NCBI GenBank assembly: GCA_032718475.1
Contig: JAUCBJ010005011.1
Span: 1-28,537 of the forward strand
DNA: 28,537 bases
Source: Nemertoderma westbladi
Lineage: Eukaryota; Xenacoelomorpha; Nemertodermatida; Nemertodermatidae
Direction: 5' to 3'
A program made the translations under genes and the position numbers. The notes under the pieces were generated by a model. The model was given only the letters and a program-made list of their open reading frames with translations, searched no databases and had not been told where the DNA came from. Shown one piece after another: positions 1-10,497 of the stretch. How positions within the stretch are numbered: the stretch's first letter is position 1; every line of letters starts with the position of its first letter.

Positions 1-52
1 AGGGAATGAGGAGGTCTGATCGAGTATTCCGGAACTCTGATCATTGGTTTAT

Positions 53-496
53 TTAAGGATCGTCTGAGTCGAACGAGCGTAGGTGATACGTCAAACAAAT
101 TTCGCTCGAAACTCCCGTAAGTATAGCGAGTAAAACCGTGTTTAATACAACGTCTCCACGGATGTTTAGGTCTTTCCGTTTGTTGGTTGGGTCTAGGGCA
201 TCCATCGCAACAACACCAAAGACGCACGTCTTGTAGGGGAAACTCGAGTGATCTTTCTCCAGTTCACAATACTCCTCCATCCGTTCGAAGCTATCCGGTG
301 CAACAGGCAGCGGTCGATCAGCGGTAAGATACATCACAGTGGAATAGAGCCGTTTGAGTTCTACCATGCGGTCATGATGTATACTTGGAGGATATCGAGT
401 TTCTAGATTCTGTTGACTGGTAATATTGAGATATGTTTCTCTCAAGAATTCCAGATATTTTGGTGAAGTCGCTGCGTTTATCCGGCTCTTCAACAT
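53..496 (-). CDS. Unrecognised hypothetical reading frame (147 aa), possibly a remnant
   Basis: I do not recognise this protein. The first ATG in the frame is at 496 and the frame is open from a TGA near 535, so the start is uncertain and an upstream exon or a frameshift is possible. The predicted protein is polar and mixed in composition. A moderately hydrophobic stretch near the C-terminus (VVLNTVLLAILTGV) could be a buried helix. There is no signal peptide and no recognisable catalytic motif. It overlaps by over 100 bp another minus-strand frame (372-875) that is equally open, so at most one is the true reading in the overlap, unless a frameshift once joined them. The absence of stops over 147 codons is weak evidence for coding. 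Confidence 0.25.
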   Translation of the reverse strand: MLKSRINAATSPKYLEFLRETYLNITSQQNLETRYPPSIHHDRMVELKRLYSTVMYLTADRPLPVAPDSFERMEEYCELEKDHSSFPYKTCVFGVVAMDALDPTNKRKDLNIRGDVVLNTVLLAILTGVSSEICLTYHLRSFDSDDP

Positions 497-875
497 CTTC
501 ACTTTCGAGTCGGTTTCGAATAGAATTTTCGTGTTCGAGTCTCAGTTTATCGTTCCGCTTCCGCTGGGTATGATATTTAAATAAAACCATTTCCCTTTTG
601 GTGTCTATATCGTTCGTATCGTGTAGGTCGATAGGATGACCAGTAGTTAAGAAGTCCATATACATACCATTACGATGCGTATAGCGAGCGGTAAATTTTC
701 TACAGTCCAACCCACGCGCAAGTTGCTCCCGGGAGATTGGCGGTTAGATATAACGACCATCGTCCTCCGTAGTAGTTGGACCAGCGTCGCCGCGTATCAA
801 GCTATCAACAAACGCTTGTAAAGGTAGAGTATATCGCTCCCTGATACCAAGATCATCATCTATCAACTCAATCAT
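372..875 (-). pseudogene. Unrecognised reading frame interrupted by one in-frame TAA
   Basis: Starting from the ATG at 875, the frame reads 43 codons and meets TAA at 744-746. It then stays open in the same frame for about 124 more codons to 372. The part before the stop begins MIELIDDDLGIRERY. The part after it is rich in charged residues (KREMVLFKYHTQRKRNDKLR). This could be a decayed gene with a single nonsense mutation, a read-through arrangement, or two fragments in frame by chance. No family was recognised. It lies downstream of the minus-strand Bel/Pao frame at 2527-5937, but nothing in its sequence matches integrase or another pol domain. Confidence 0.25.
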
Positions 876-899
876 ATCTGCTATATAAGTTTATCCATA

Positions 900-1704
900 T
901 TATAATGAGTTTATATTTAGGCGAGCGGGCGTCGCTGCCTACCCCTCTCTGCCCCCGGACAGTGCGAGATCCTCAGCGCTGGTGTACTTTCGCCGATGTG
1001 CCTATCGCCAACGTCGTAGCTGCACAACGACTACAACAACCAGCACGAGCCACTCCACCGTCCGTCCCAAAGGCTTAGATATACTTCAGGTTCTTACTGG
1101 AGAGTTAGGGTTACTTTCACAATTGCGACTCGCTACTGTAAACACACCTTAGTAGTAACATTCACCTACAAACGCACAAATTCCACGTAACTGTCACAAA
1201 TGGTACACATTCTATCACACATTCGGGTCATTTGTCCGTTAGTCAAGTGCCTTCCAGAATGTCACGTTGTTATTATGTATCCTTGGATTCTAGCGGTGTG
1301 CTATTTATTCCGTATGCTATTCAATGAGCAAGCTTTTTATTGTTCTGTTAACTCGCTTCTAATTCTAGCGTGGTTGTTGCCATGGTGACATTATGGAAAG
1401 CTAGCGGTAGAATTAGGGTAATTCTCATGCATACAGATCTGGGATGCTATTTAATAGTAATTCTTTAATGGTCCAATATCTCGTTTATATATGATTTTAT
1501 AAATTTTATCGGCTATTGACTCATACATGGGAGATTCTCACACTCTAACACACTTAATAGGATGAATCTCCGCTCCCGTGATCTATTAATTAATGGGATT
1601 TTGGGAATGTTATAAATTGCACAGAATGACAATTTATTAAGTTCATTAAAATATGAATTTAAATTTATTCCCTGAAATTTTATTATTTGATAGTACAATT
1701 GACA
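900..1704. other. AT-rich spacer with no recognised gene
   Basis: The stretch has short chance reading frames only, including a 62-codon plus-strand frame at 1200-1388 without a recognisable domain. No RNA gene or repeat was identified. A mildly GC-richer segment around 920-1060 stands out from the AT-rich surroundings. Confidence 0.4.
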
Positions 1705-2010
1705 CAATTTGATTCCAGAGCAGGTCTGGGGACATAGGATCCTTAATTCTATGAAAATTGTCTTTTAAGAGTATCGGTAAGTGCTACGATATCTTAATCG
1801 ACTAGAATTGTTAAAGGATTTTACAGATTTTGATTTATAGATTTGTAAATATTAAATAATTAATATTTGAGATGGGCACCAATTTATTCCAGAACTTGTC
1901 TGGGGACGTTAACCACTGATTCTAGAATTTTGTCTTTCAAGTATATCGGTGGGTGCCGCGATATCTTAATCGACTAGAATTGCAGATGGTCAAAGGGTTT
2001 AACAGATTTA
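1705..2010. repeat. Two-copy tandem repeat, period 174 bp
   Basis: The block AATTTgATTCCAGA...TCTGGGGAC recurs at 1708-1733 and 1879-1907. The later block CGATATCTTAATCGACTAGAATTG also appears once in each copy. The copies have diverged. Each carries a short hairpin, CCAGA-N5-TCTGG, whose five-base loop differs between copies (gcagg versus acttg) while the stem is identical. This lies 3' of the minus-strand Bel/Pao frame and could belong to its 3' untranslated or terminal region, but I found no matching copy on the 5' side. Confidence 0.65.
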
Positions 2011-2526
2011 TTTTGCGTTTTACGCTACTGTTAAAGGGACATCACGCTACTATATGTATTATTTAATATACGGTATGAGAGCAATATCGCACGAAGCAAT
2101 GTCAGTGTGAAGAGGCAAGTCGTTTCCAAGGTCTACCCAGAGCTTGGTTTAGCCGAGACACGAGGATCTGAACTTTGCATTCCTAATACTCTGCTTACCA
2201 ATAATACTTAAATATAGTAGGAGCTTTATTGTACTTTAATAAGTACGGATATTTCATCTTACTGTAGTCACATATTTATAATATGATACGGACAGTAAGG
2301 AAAGAGAAAATAATTATTTCTCGCCGTCGCACTAAATATAATATACATAATTAACTAATAAACGCGAATATATTGCACTAATCTACTAAATAATCGCTAA
2401 AATAACATTCTACTAAATAAAATTAAAGAAAACGATTATAATAAAATTACATAATAATACATACATAATATAAAATAATAAAAAACAAATATAAATAATA
2501 TAGTCACACACCCGCTCCATATGTTG
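2011..2526. other. Very AT-rich spacer 3' of the Bel/Pao frame
   Basis: Low-complexity AT-rich sequence, especially 2330-2510. No frame, RNA gene or long terminal repeat could be recognised. If the neighbouring Bel/Pao frame were part of a complete element, its 3' LTR would be expected near here; I see no pair matching a sequence above 5937. Confidence 0.4.
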
Positions 2527-5500
2527 TTACGTTATGGAGTCCCTAGATATTTGTCGGATTAGGGAAGTGGTCGTGGGAAGAGTATCTTGCCTTCCATAGT
2601 TTCCGGACAGTTTTCGGTCTCTTTCCGGTAAACATAAACGACCAGCTGGGCGATTGAGTGGTTGTGTTACTTTCTCCGCTCCCTTGGCCTGTCTAATCTT
2701 CACCGGGGTAAGATGAGGAGGCCATTCATCTTCTTTACTTAGGAAGTCGGGTCCACCTAACCGGTCTGGAGTATCTGTAAGTTCTTGAGGAGTTGCTCCT
2801 CTGGAAGTGATGTCGGCTAGATTGATCGTCTCGGGGCAATGTCTCCATTGATCTACATTGGAGTTGATGTCGTCATTATCTGAGGAGTATGGTGTTCCCT
2901 CTGTTGGGTCGTCAACTTCACTGCTCTCCACTTCCCGTTCACTTAATTGATATACCTGTTCTTTTGGTAATCTTTCCATAAGAGTTCTACGGGAAGGGCC
3001 AGTAAAGTACCAACCCACTCTAGTTCTTCCCACATAAGCTTGTAGTGGTTGCGGTTGAGCGGGCCGTTTCTCCAATGTCTCGAGCGCTTCTTGCGCGTTT
3101 TGACCGATGAGTATTTGCACTCCAGGGTAATCGTTGTTGAATCTAGGTATTTCCAGCTGCTGGGTGAAATCGTCCTCATCCCAGTTATAAGGTTCCACTT
3201 GGGTGGTAGCGAAGTTCTTTATCGCCACCATTTTTACTGACCTTATACTATGTTCTCCTAGTTCATCCTGGGGGGTGGACAATGCACCTACATAATAATC
3301 CGCGATTACTGTAGATTTCCAAACCTGCATAATTCCTGACATGTTTAGCTTAGTTCGGAACTTGGGTTGTCCAGCAAAGATGTCTTCGGCTAGTTCTTTG
3401 TCGATGAATGTTCCTGTACTACCGGAGTCAAGGAGGGCGTTCACTACATAACTCCTTTTAGGTCCGTGGACCCTTACCTGTACTACAGGAAATTCTCGGA
3501 TTCCTACATTGGAAGATGGCGCTTTCCAAGATGGTTGTCGATCAGAAGTAGTTAGAGTGAGGTCGCTGTCTGTATCCTTTTCATACGTGAGTGCTCGATA
3601 CACTGCGGTATTTATTAAGCAACAGGATTCGTTTTCGTCTGAGAATTCGTCCGTATAGAATCCTTCCATTTCAGAAATTTGGTCGGAGAATTCGTCCGTA
3701 TAGAATCCTTCCATCTCAGAACTTTGGTCAGTGTCGTTCACATCACTGAATTGGACATGTAGTTTGGACTCACTTACCTGACTCGGGCTGTTTCTTTCGA
3801 ATTCGGTGTGCAACAAAATATGATGTTTCGCGCCGCACTTCGCACACCTTGCGTCGGAGTAACAGGTTCGCCGTTGGTGTCCTCGTCTGAGACAATTATA
3901 ACACAACCGCTTATCCCACATGACTTCACGTCTATCCTTTAATGATTTCTTTAGGAATTTATCACACATATTCAAACGGTGGGGCCCGTCGCACAACACA
4001 CATTTGGGCTTGATGTTACTTACTTTAACATGTGCTGTGTGGTGCACGCTCATTCTTTCCTCAGGCTTTCTCACCTGAATTCTCTTGGGAGACGTAGGAG
4101 GAGTTTTTCTTACCTGTTCTCTCCTGTCATTGGTTCGAGACTTGAATTTACTTACCTGGTCTTTAGGCGTTTTATTGACATAATAAGATCTTTCAGTGTC
4201 TTTCCCGCTATCCTCTCCTTGAGAAGTCTGGCTTTCGCCGTCGTCTGTATAACACACTGGTGTTACCCTTCTCCTAGAGACGGGTTTCTCACTTACCTTG
4301 TTTTCCGGTGTCTTCTCTCTGGACTGCCTTAGGAGCTGTAATTTCACTTCTCCATCTAAGAATGACATGAGATCAGCCATGGTAGGGTCTCGTTGTTGTT
4401 GTTCCATCATATATAACACTTTCTTGTCCCAGCGTGTACCTACTCCACCCTTGGGCAAAGTAGATGCTAAGGCTCCTACAACCATAGAATTCTGGTATTC
4501 ATGAGACTTACCTAACCAATCTAGTTGTCTACAGATCTCCTGAATCTCGTCGGAAAACTCTATATTCCCGCTGCTAAGAAACTTTCGGGGCGCCGTTAAT
4601 TTTGCATACAAATACCTAGCTATGTTATTCCTATTACCATACCTGATGTTTAGTGTATCCCAAACTTGTCTTAATCCGTCTGGATGTCCAATAAACTTTA
4701 ACGCCATCAACTTGGGAGATCCTTCCAAGCACTCGATGAGGAATCTAAGTTTCTCTCCGTTAGATAGCACAGAATTCTGTATGTTATCTTTGTAATATTC
4801 ATTAAAAGGTAACCATTTCATCTCATCTCCATTAAACTTGACGATCTCTCCAACCTTTACCGCTTGACGGGCTTCGGTTCTAGCCATTTGACGCGTAAAA
4901 CTTTCTTGAGCCATCGTATTATTGAATATAGAATTATCGGTATATAAATTTCTCGGATTATGATCAGGTCTATATGGAATATTATTATCAACAGGTTTAT
5001 AATTACCCTGAATAGGGTTTACTATAGGAGTTTCTACTTCACTAGCAGTATAGATGCGTGTAGGCTCCACACCTTGCGCATGAAATACTTCAGACCTAAC
5101 AGGTTGACACATTGTTACAGAGGGTGGTGGTATACCCTTTTGTAAATTTACTAACTTATCGCGTTCTGACGCGATACTCTGCTGCACTTCTTGCAACGCT
5201 AACCTACCCTCTCTTACTGCTCCCTTTAACTGCTGAACAGTCCCTTCCAACTCCCGGACCTGCTGGGCGGAACATTTACAATGTTCCCTCAGCTGCCCGA
5301 GCAGGAGACCCATCTCCCGTCGTCCCTCAGCTACCCACTCAACCGCCGAAGCGGGAGTCGCCAACGTAGTAGCGGGCAAGCGAGAGACGACGGGCGATAA
5401 ATTCCTGATATCTCGCTCGGCGTCCAGGATGGGTTCGGACTCGGGAACAGTCTTACTGGGCACAGGTAGTTTCGTGCTGTGCAAAGGGAATTTAGAGGTA

Positions 5501-5937
5501 GGTTCTGGGAGTACAGGTGTCTCTATCACCGAAGGGGTGGCTTCGAGAACAGGCCTAATTATTTCAGGCTCATATACTATAGTAGGGAGTCTTTCTACTG
5601 TAATAATTTGGTCTGTGGGTTCTGTACTACCTAAGTCTGTGCTAGCTAGTCTCACCGCAGGAGGCAAATTAGGTAACTTCGGACAGTGTGGCATTCTTCT
5701 ACGCCTGCTTGAACGAGATTTATTACCTCTACTTTCGGGATCTCTTATATCACCTTCATCGGAGGAGGCAAATAACTGTCTTCTGGTTTGTCTCCTCAAG
5801 TCTGCTTCTGCCACTGCCTCTGCCGCTTTTCTTTCCGCTTCTGCCGCTGCTACTTTTCTTTCCGCTTCTGCAGCTGCCGCTGCTGCTGCTTTTCTGTCTT
5901 CTATCCTTTCAAGACACTGTCCAAGTCGAAGACTCAT
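2527..5937 (-). CDS. Bel/Pao-type gag-protease polyprotein lacking reverse transcriptase
   Basis: The intact frame has 1,136 codons; I chose the ATG at 5937 because it is the only upstream Met after the TAA near 6022. Order by residue: Ala/Glu-rich coiled coil (about 14-45); Pro/Ser-rich linker; second coiled coil (203-268); DUF1759-like gag domain (364-532) starting KFNGDEMKWLPF; zinc knuckle CX2CX3HX4C (about 644); canonical CX2CX4HX4C (677); CAKCGAKHHILLH (696); aspartic protease LLDSGSTGTFI (about 836). The order gag, knuckles, protease is typical of Bel/Pao elements. In that family reverse transcriptase and RNase H (several hundred residues) should follow. Here, about 50 residues after VGWYFTGP, the sequence jumps to QWRHCPETINLADITSRG, the segment that normally closes RNase H, then EWPP and a short novel tail. 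Integrase is missing. The likely explanation is an in-frame internal deletion. A non-autonomous element and a domesticated gag-protease gene are both possible. Confidence 0.85.
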   Translation of the reverse strand: MSLRLGQCLERIEDRKAAAAAAAEAERKVAAAEAERKAAEAVAEADLRRQTRRQLFASSDEGDIRDPESRGNKSRSSRRRRMPHCPKLPNLPPAVRLASTDLGSTEPTDQIITVERLPTIVYEPEIIRPVLEATPSVIETPVLPEPTSKFPLHSTKLPVPSKTVPESEPILDAERDIRNLSPVVSRLPATTLATPASAVEWVAEGRREMGLLLGQLREHCKCSAQQVRELEGTVQQLKGAVREGRLALQEVQQSIASERDKLVNLQKGIPPPSVTMCQPVRSEVFHAQGVEPTRIYTASEVETPIVNPIQGNYKPVDNNIPYRPDHNPRNLYTDNSIFNNTMAQESFTRQMARTEARQAVKVGEIVKFNGDEMKWLPFNEYYKDNIQNSVLSNGEKLRFLIECLEGSPKLMALKFIGHPDGLRQVWDTLNIRYGNRNNIARYLYAKLTAPRKFLSSGNIEFSDEIQEICRQLDWLGKSHEYQNSMVVGALASTLPKGGVGTRWDKKVLYMMEQQQRDPTMADLMSFLDGEVKLQLLRQSREKTPENKVSEKPVSRRRVTPVCYTDDGESQTSQGEDSGKDTERSYYVNKTPKDQVSKFKSRTNDRREQVRKTPPTSPKRIQVRKPEERMSVHHTAHVKVSNIKPKCVLCDGPHRLNMCDKFLKKSLKDRREVMWDKRLCYNCLRRGHQRRTCYSDARCAKCGAKHHILLHTEFERNSPSQVSESKLHVQFSDVNDTDQSSEMEGFYTDEFSDQISEMEGFYTDEFSDENESCCLINTAVYRALTYEKDTDSDLTLTTSDRQPSWKAPSSNVGIREFPVVQVRVHGPKRSYVVNALLDSGSTGTFIDKELAEDIFAGQPKFRTKLNMSGIMQVWKSTVIADYYVGALSTPQDELGEHSIRSVKMVAIKNFATTQVEPYNWDEDDFTQQLEIPRFNNDYPGVQILIGQNAQEALETLEKRPAQPQPLQAYVGRTRVGWYFTGPSRRTLMERLPKEQVYQLSEREVESSEVDDPTEGTPYSSDNDDINSNVDQWRHCPETINLADITSRGATPQELTDTPDRLGGPDFLSKEDEWPPHLTPVKIRQAKGAEKVTQPLNRPAGRLCLPERDRKLSGNYGRQDTLPTTTSLIRQISRDSIT
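3641..3730 (-). repeat. In-frame 45-bp tandem duplication inside the Bel/Pao frame
   Basis: Two adjacent 45-bp copies (3641-3685 and 3686-3730) differ at only a few bases and add a repeated acidic peptide containing SEMEGFYTDEFSDQ between the zinc knuckles and the protease. Because 45 is a multiple of three the frame is kept. The few differences suggest a fairly recent event. Confidence 0.85.
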
Positions 5938-6119
5938 TCTAACACCTTTCAAAAGACTATCTGACAGTGCCCGTTTTGTGTCAGATATATTTGTTTGTAC
6001 AGTTGAATGCCTACTGCTATATTACAGTTTAAGCAAGTCTCGTAATTCAGTATCACTGTTAGCCTAGTAATTAATTACCGATACTGCTACTCAGTGTAGC
6101 GTGATATATATATAATATA
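5938..6119. other. 5' flank of the Bel/Pao frame
   Basis: On the minus strand the Bel/Pao frame is open back to a TAA near 6022 with no upstream Met. No primer-binding site, TATA box or LTR end could be assigned with confidence. Confidence 0.3.
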
Positions 6120-6371
6120 TCAGAATACTGGTATGCTTATAATATATATAAGTATTATTACAGACTAGGTTTGTCACAGAATAACGGTATATAATTTTAG
6201 CACAAATATATATAAATATATAATAGGCCTATCGTGAATACCGGCATACAGCTTACACCTATAGTATATATAAGTATAATTATGGACTAGAATCAATTAC
6301 AGAATACCGGTATAATTACCGCCTAAATTTATAGAAATAAATATAATAAGCCTATTGTAAATACCGGTATA
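6120..6371. repeat. Two-copy AT-rich tandem repeat, period about 122 bp
   Basis: Both copies share, in order, a TATATATAAGTAT block, GACTAG, CAGAATA-CGGTATA and AGGCCTAT or AGCCTAT followed by GTGAATACCGG or GTAAATACCGG. The copies have drifted by substitutions and small indels. It lies upstream of the minus-strand Bel/Pao frame and may be part of that element's 5' noncoding region. Confidence 0.6.
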
Positions 6372-7321
6372 TCAATTATTTTAGAATAATTGAATTTCTG
6401 AAATTTTAGGGGTTACTTGGTTACTTTAACTTACTTTATTACCGTTATTTAAGCAGTAGTCCAACTGATATTGAGACCTAATTGTTGTATGGCAGGCCTA
6501 CTATTTATAAATCGTTTGAGTTGATTTATAATATATATACCCGTTAAAATGGGTTTTTGTCAATATTTGAAATAAATGTTATTATTTCTGGGGGAGTCAC
6601 TACACAGAAGCTGTGCGCTCTCAGTGGAGTGCTACTTGTTGGACACTAAAACAAATAATTCTAATTTACCTAAGTTACTTAATACTACAAATTACGTACA
6701 ATTCGGGTTGAGATTACAATCTCTAAATAAACACAAAAATTTACAAGTACGAATTTTTAGGGTGATTTTACAAGAATTCTACAAACCAGCCTAACAAAGG
6801 GTTAGAATACCTGGTTATTACAACGGACAGGGTACTACGGTATTTGAAAATAATAAGTAGTAGTAAATATACTGCGTTGTCCAGATAGGAAAATACCACC
6901 GTCTGACGACCTATAGCCGTATCGCTATAGGTACTACGTTATGTATCACGGAGTGTTCCTACCCAGAAGTTAATTACCGTGGTCTACCAGAACCAACGTG
7001 CCTATTAACCACTTTACAACACAAATATACTGCCTACACACTAATTACCTTCGGAAAGCACTGTACACTAAACCCTAAATTAGGTACAAGTACTTGTACA
7101 ACAAATAATCAGTAGTTAAAAATACTTGAACAGCTAAAAGAACCACGGTATCTGCCGGAGTGACCAAAGCATAAAATCTCCAGTCTTTACCTACGCCAAG
7201 CAGCCCTGATGTAGTACCGGGGTTAGTTTAACTATAACGGTATGTATAACAAGCACAATTACTGTAGGGATAAACTTGGGGATATGAATGTTGCGAATAA
7301 TCGCATAAACTCTGAATAATA
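6372..7321. other. Noncoding AT-rich spacer
   Basis: No recognisable coding, RNA or mobile-element feature. The longest plus-strand frame (6576-6794, 72 codons) has no known domain and begins in ordinary spacer sequence; I treat it as chance. Confidence 0.35.
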
Positions 7322-7900
7322 AATATTACGCTACGCGTACCGACTACTCAAACAAAATGCAGACCAAATACTGACAGACTACTATCAAGCCTAAACAAAC
7401 TATGGTATATGCAGACTCCGAAATGGTTAGTTAGTATGCATTCTAATCGAGTAGTACGACTTATTCTTTCAAAAAGGGGGTTTACCTCACAGCACTGGAA
7501 GCCCCTACATTCCCAACTGGCACTTTATCGGACATATACTCTACACACGCCGAAATCTCCTCAGACCTAATAACAGCTAGGCAAAATCCAGCCTACAAAT
7601 TATCTAAGTAAGAAATATTACGCTACCCATACAAACTACACAAACAAAATACAGACCAAACGCTGGCAGACTACTATTAAGCCTAAATAAACTACAGGAC
7701 ATCTCCGAAATGGTTAGTTAGTATGCGTTCTAACCTAGTAGTACGACTTATTCTTTCGGTGGGGGATTTACCTTACAGCTCTGGCTGCCCCTACTTTTCT
7801 AACCGGCACTTTATCGGACATACACTCTACATGCACTGCAATCCGTTCAGACTTAACAACAGTTAGACAACAGTCTAGCCTACAAATTATCTGTACAATC
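7322..7900. repeat. Two-copy tandem repeat, period about 292 bp
   Basis: Unit 1 (7322-7613) and unit 2 (7614-7900) both run from AATATTACGCTAC through CAAACAAAATRCAGACCAAA, TCCGAAATGGTTAGTTAGTATGC and GTAGTACGACTTATTCTTTC to GCACTTTATCGGACATA and GCCTACAAATTATCT. They are clearly homologous with scattered substitutions and a few indels. No coding potential is apparent. The position upstream of the Bel/Pao frame would suit a repeated leader or LTR segment, but this is unproven. Confidence 0.8.
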
Positions 7901-9769
7901 TGAGCAGGCTTACACGCCTTCTGCTCAATATTAGCCTATTAGTAAATAAAACCGACAGAAATAAGTAAACTATACAAAGGAATGAGGGGTGATCAATCCC
8001 TAATCCCCTAGCAGCCCACAATATACAATATCACAATCGAAATAGTACTGCTGTACCCGTACTGTAAGTAAGTACCGGTCCGGATGATCAGGCAGTCAGG
8101 CCTACTGGTTACCGGTCGACCGGTACTATCAACTTGATTGCTTACGCCACAATCAAGAAGCAATAACTGTTACTGTTCGCGCTTTTAAGACCTTTGGCAG
8201 TTTAACCCGCCAAATCTATATGTCTTTTAGGTTATAAATCGACTTTAGCCTATGACAAGTATTTGACACAAATAAATCCAACATTAGCCGAAGCCAGTCT
8301 ATGCGCGACCATTCACCCGCTGGATATACCCGGGAGACTGGATTCGGATGCTTTAATTTGATTGCGGTGCAGGCCTACCGTACTATTCGATTGATCGTTA
8401 ATATATAATCTCTGACAAATATTATTCACTTTCGGGAAATATTAGCAGTTCCTTTAGGACGTGGCGCTCTATCTATATAAACAGAGCTATGGCTTACACT
8501 AAACACAACGAATGGATTATAAGTTACACATAAGGCGCATTCTTTAGGACATGCTTTGTTACGCGGACAAGCACATACAGACTATTGCACACCGCTGCAC
8601 ACTGAATTGCCGATAGTCACTGATTTTAATCATATATAAAGAGAATAGCAACCGGCATTTGTAGGGCCTATAAAATAGCATTCAATTCACTACACACTAC
8701 AAACCACGATAATATAAGCCGCAATTGCTATATGTAGCCGGTCTCTCTAACCTTAGTGTATCAAGAAGATCGGGGTTTCTGATCGTTTATAGTTATTCTC
8801 CAAATAACAATATGCAAACGAATGATACATTTAATAACAAACAGCAAATAGCAGTAAATAATGTGCAATACAGCAGTAGGTACCGTACGTACTGCTGTAC
8901 CGTTAAATAATACCAGTACCGTGCCACTGCGGTAACAGTTATGTGTTCTTATAATTAAAGTCGTTCTAATGTTGGAATAATTCAGAATAATTCCATGGCC
9001 GATGTTCATGGCATCAGGAAAACCAACACACTGAACCCTGTGAGTTGCTGCAGGTAGATTTCAACACAGAAAGGAAAAGCTCTCATTGGCAGAGCATCAG
9101 ATTCCGCAGGTTCCACGAATGTCTAAATGCCTAACTATCAGGGTTTTTGCAGCCCTTGGCCAGCACACAAAATGAGTCACTCCGCTCGGTTGCTCTGGTT
9201 GCATACTCTGTTGTTATAGCTCTGGTTGGCCGATCGAACGTAACAAAGAGGCCGTCGCTAGGCAAATCAGCCAATCAGCCGGTAGCTTTCATCCTTTGAG
9301 TTAGGGAGCTTTTTAGAGTATTCCAGCGCCTTGGGGGGGAACTGGATTGCGGAGCAAAGGGCCAGTTATATCCCACAAAAGCTTTTACATGTGGACAAGC
9401 TCACAACCAAGGGATCTGTGGACGTACTTCTTCATTAAATATCTAGAGAACTATCCAATGAAAATCCTTCAAATTTTCAAATTAGCTTCCTAATAAGTAA
9501 TGGGAAATGTTTGCTTTTCAAAATTTAAAATTTTTCCAATATTTCAAAAATCATTATTTTACATTCACTGTGCGGACATTGCTTTTGGTGACGTCATAAT
9601 TATGTGTGTTGTGCCTCAGGGTGTTAGTGATGTCCACAAACCCCAACTGGGGACAAGACACCTACGAAAATTAATGTCCACATTCCACAACTAGTGTAAC
9701 ACACAGTATATGGGAAAGGAAACTGAAATGCTTTGTTTTTATGCAACTTCATGGGTATGATTAAAGTAA
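7901..9769. other. Noncoding spacer
   Basis: No gene was recognised. Overlapping short frames on both strands near 8725-9009 lie over an AT-rich stretch with a small inverted repeat (CAGCAGTA at 8871-8878 and TACTGCTG at 8890-8897). Around 9085-9125 a tRNA-like D-arm (GCTC-TCATTGGCA-GAGC) is visible, but without an acceptor stem. A perfect CRE-type octamer TGACGTCA lies at 9589-9596. Confidence 0.35.
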
Positions 9770-10497
9770 TTCGATTACTTGGTCAGGTCAGTCCATAGAG
9801 ATAATGTTCTTTTATTGTTTTTATACACTCGTGAATAATTATTGTAAAAGTTAATATTTCCCTATTAGTTACCTAAGGACTACTTGTGGTACAAGTTCCC
9901 TTAGTTTACTCAGTTACTACTGTATAACAATGGGTTATCATTTAGTCGATAGAGATAGCCCTGAGCAATCCCGCCTGTAAGCAATGCATACAAGTTAGCA
10001 TTAGCAATTTGTTTTGAAAATACTTGGAGTCTCAAGAAATATACCGTAATACTGCCATCACTGCTAAAAAAAAATTTTTTTCTGCGGGAAGACTAATTAA
10101 TTTTAGGTTGTATATAAATACAAATAGAGTGGCGCACAACAATTAATGATATAACTCTTATCATTCAATTATATTAATTATGAATTTTATGCTTTAAAAT
10201 CATTTGGACCCTTCTACAGTACGTATTGTAAGAGCAATAGACGCTAAGAATATATAGTAAATTAACGAGAACACACCGTTCTAAATACTGTCCATTGCGC
10301 ACATCTGGGGACATTAGTTTTTGTATTGTTTTTCTGCAGGCCACACGGTATGTAGTTGCAATGGACATTAAGAAGATTTTTTATATATTGACGAAAACAC
10401 ACCGTTCTAAATACTGCCCCTTGCGCATATCTGGGGACATTAGTTTTATTAGGGCTGGGAGTATTATATTAGGTCCTACGTATAGTTGCAATGAATG
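9770..10497 (+). mobile_element. Left arm of a long-inverted-repeat (foldback-type) element
   Basis: This arm is the reverse complement of 11959-12822 with scattered mismatches and indels. Matching landmarks are TTTTTATACACTCGTGAATAA (9819 onward; right copy near 12750), CTTTTACAATTATT, GTCGATAG, ATAACTCTTATCATTCAA, and CTACGTATAGTTGCAATG at the inner end. The outermost detectable match is TTACTTGGTCAGGT on the left against TTAGTTAGTCAGGT on the right. Inside are subterminal repeats with about 126-128 bp spacing, each with TGCGCACATCTGGGGACATTAG. No transposase is present, so it is non-autonomous. The superfamily is unknown and no target-site duplication was defined. Confidence 0.8.

Noticed and set aside
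3979-4332. Plus-strand 117-codon frame
   Set aside because: Antisense shadow of the zinc-knuckle region of the Bel/Pao frame.
5429-6067. Plus-strand 212-codon frame opposite the Bel/Pao gag
   Set aside because: It is the antisense of the Ala/Glu-rich coiled coil and linker; the gag domains are clearly on the minus strand.
900-8700. Paired LTRs flanking the Bel/Pao frame
   Set aside because: I looked for a sequence below 2527 matching one above 5937 in the same orientation and found none I could support.
9085-9130. A tRNA or tRNA-derived SINE head (GCTC-TCATTGGCA-GAGC followed by GGTTCCACGAATG)
   Set aside because: The D-arm-like part pairs, but I see no acceptor stem, no proper anticodon stem and a poor B box.
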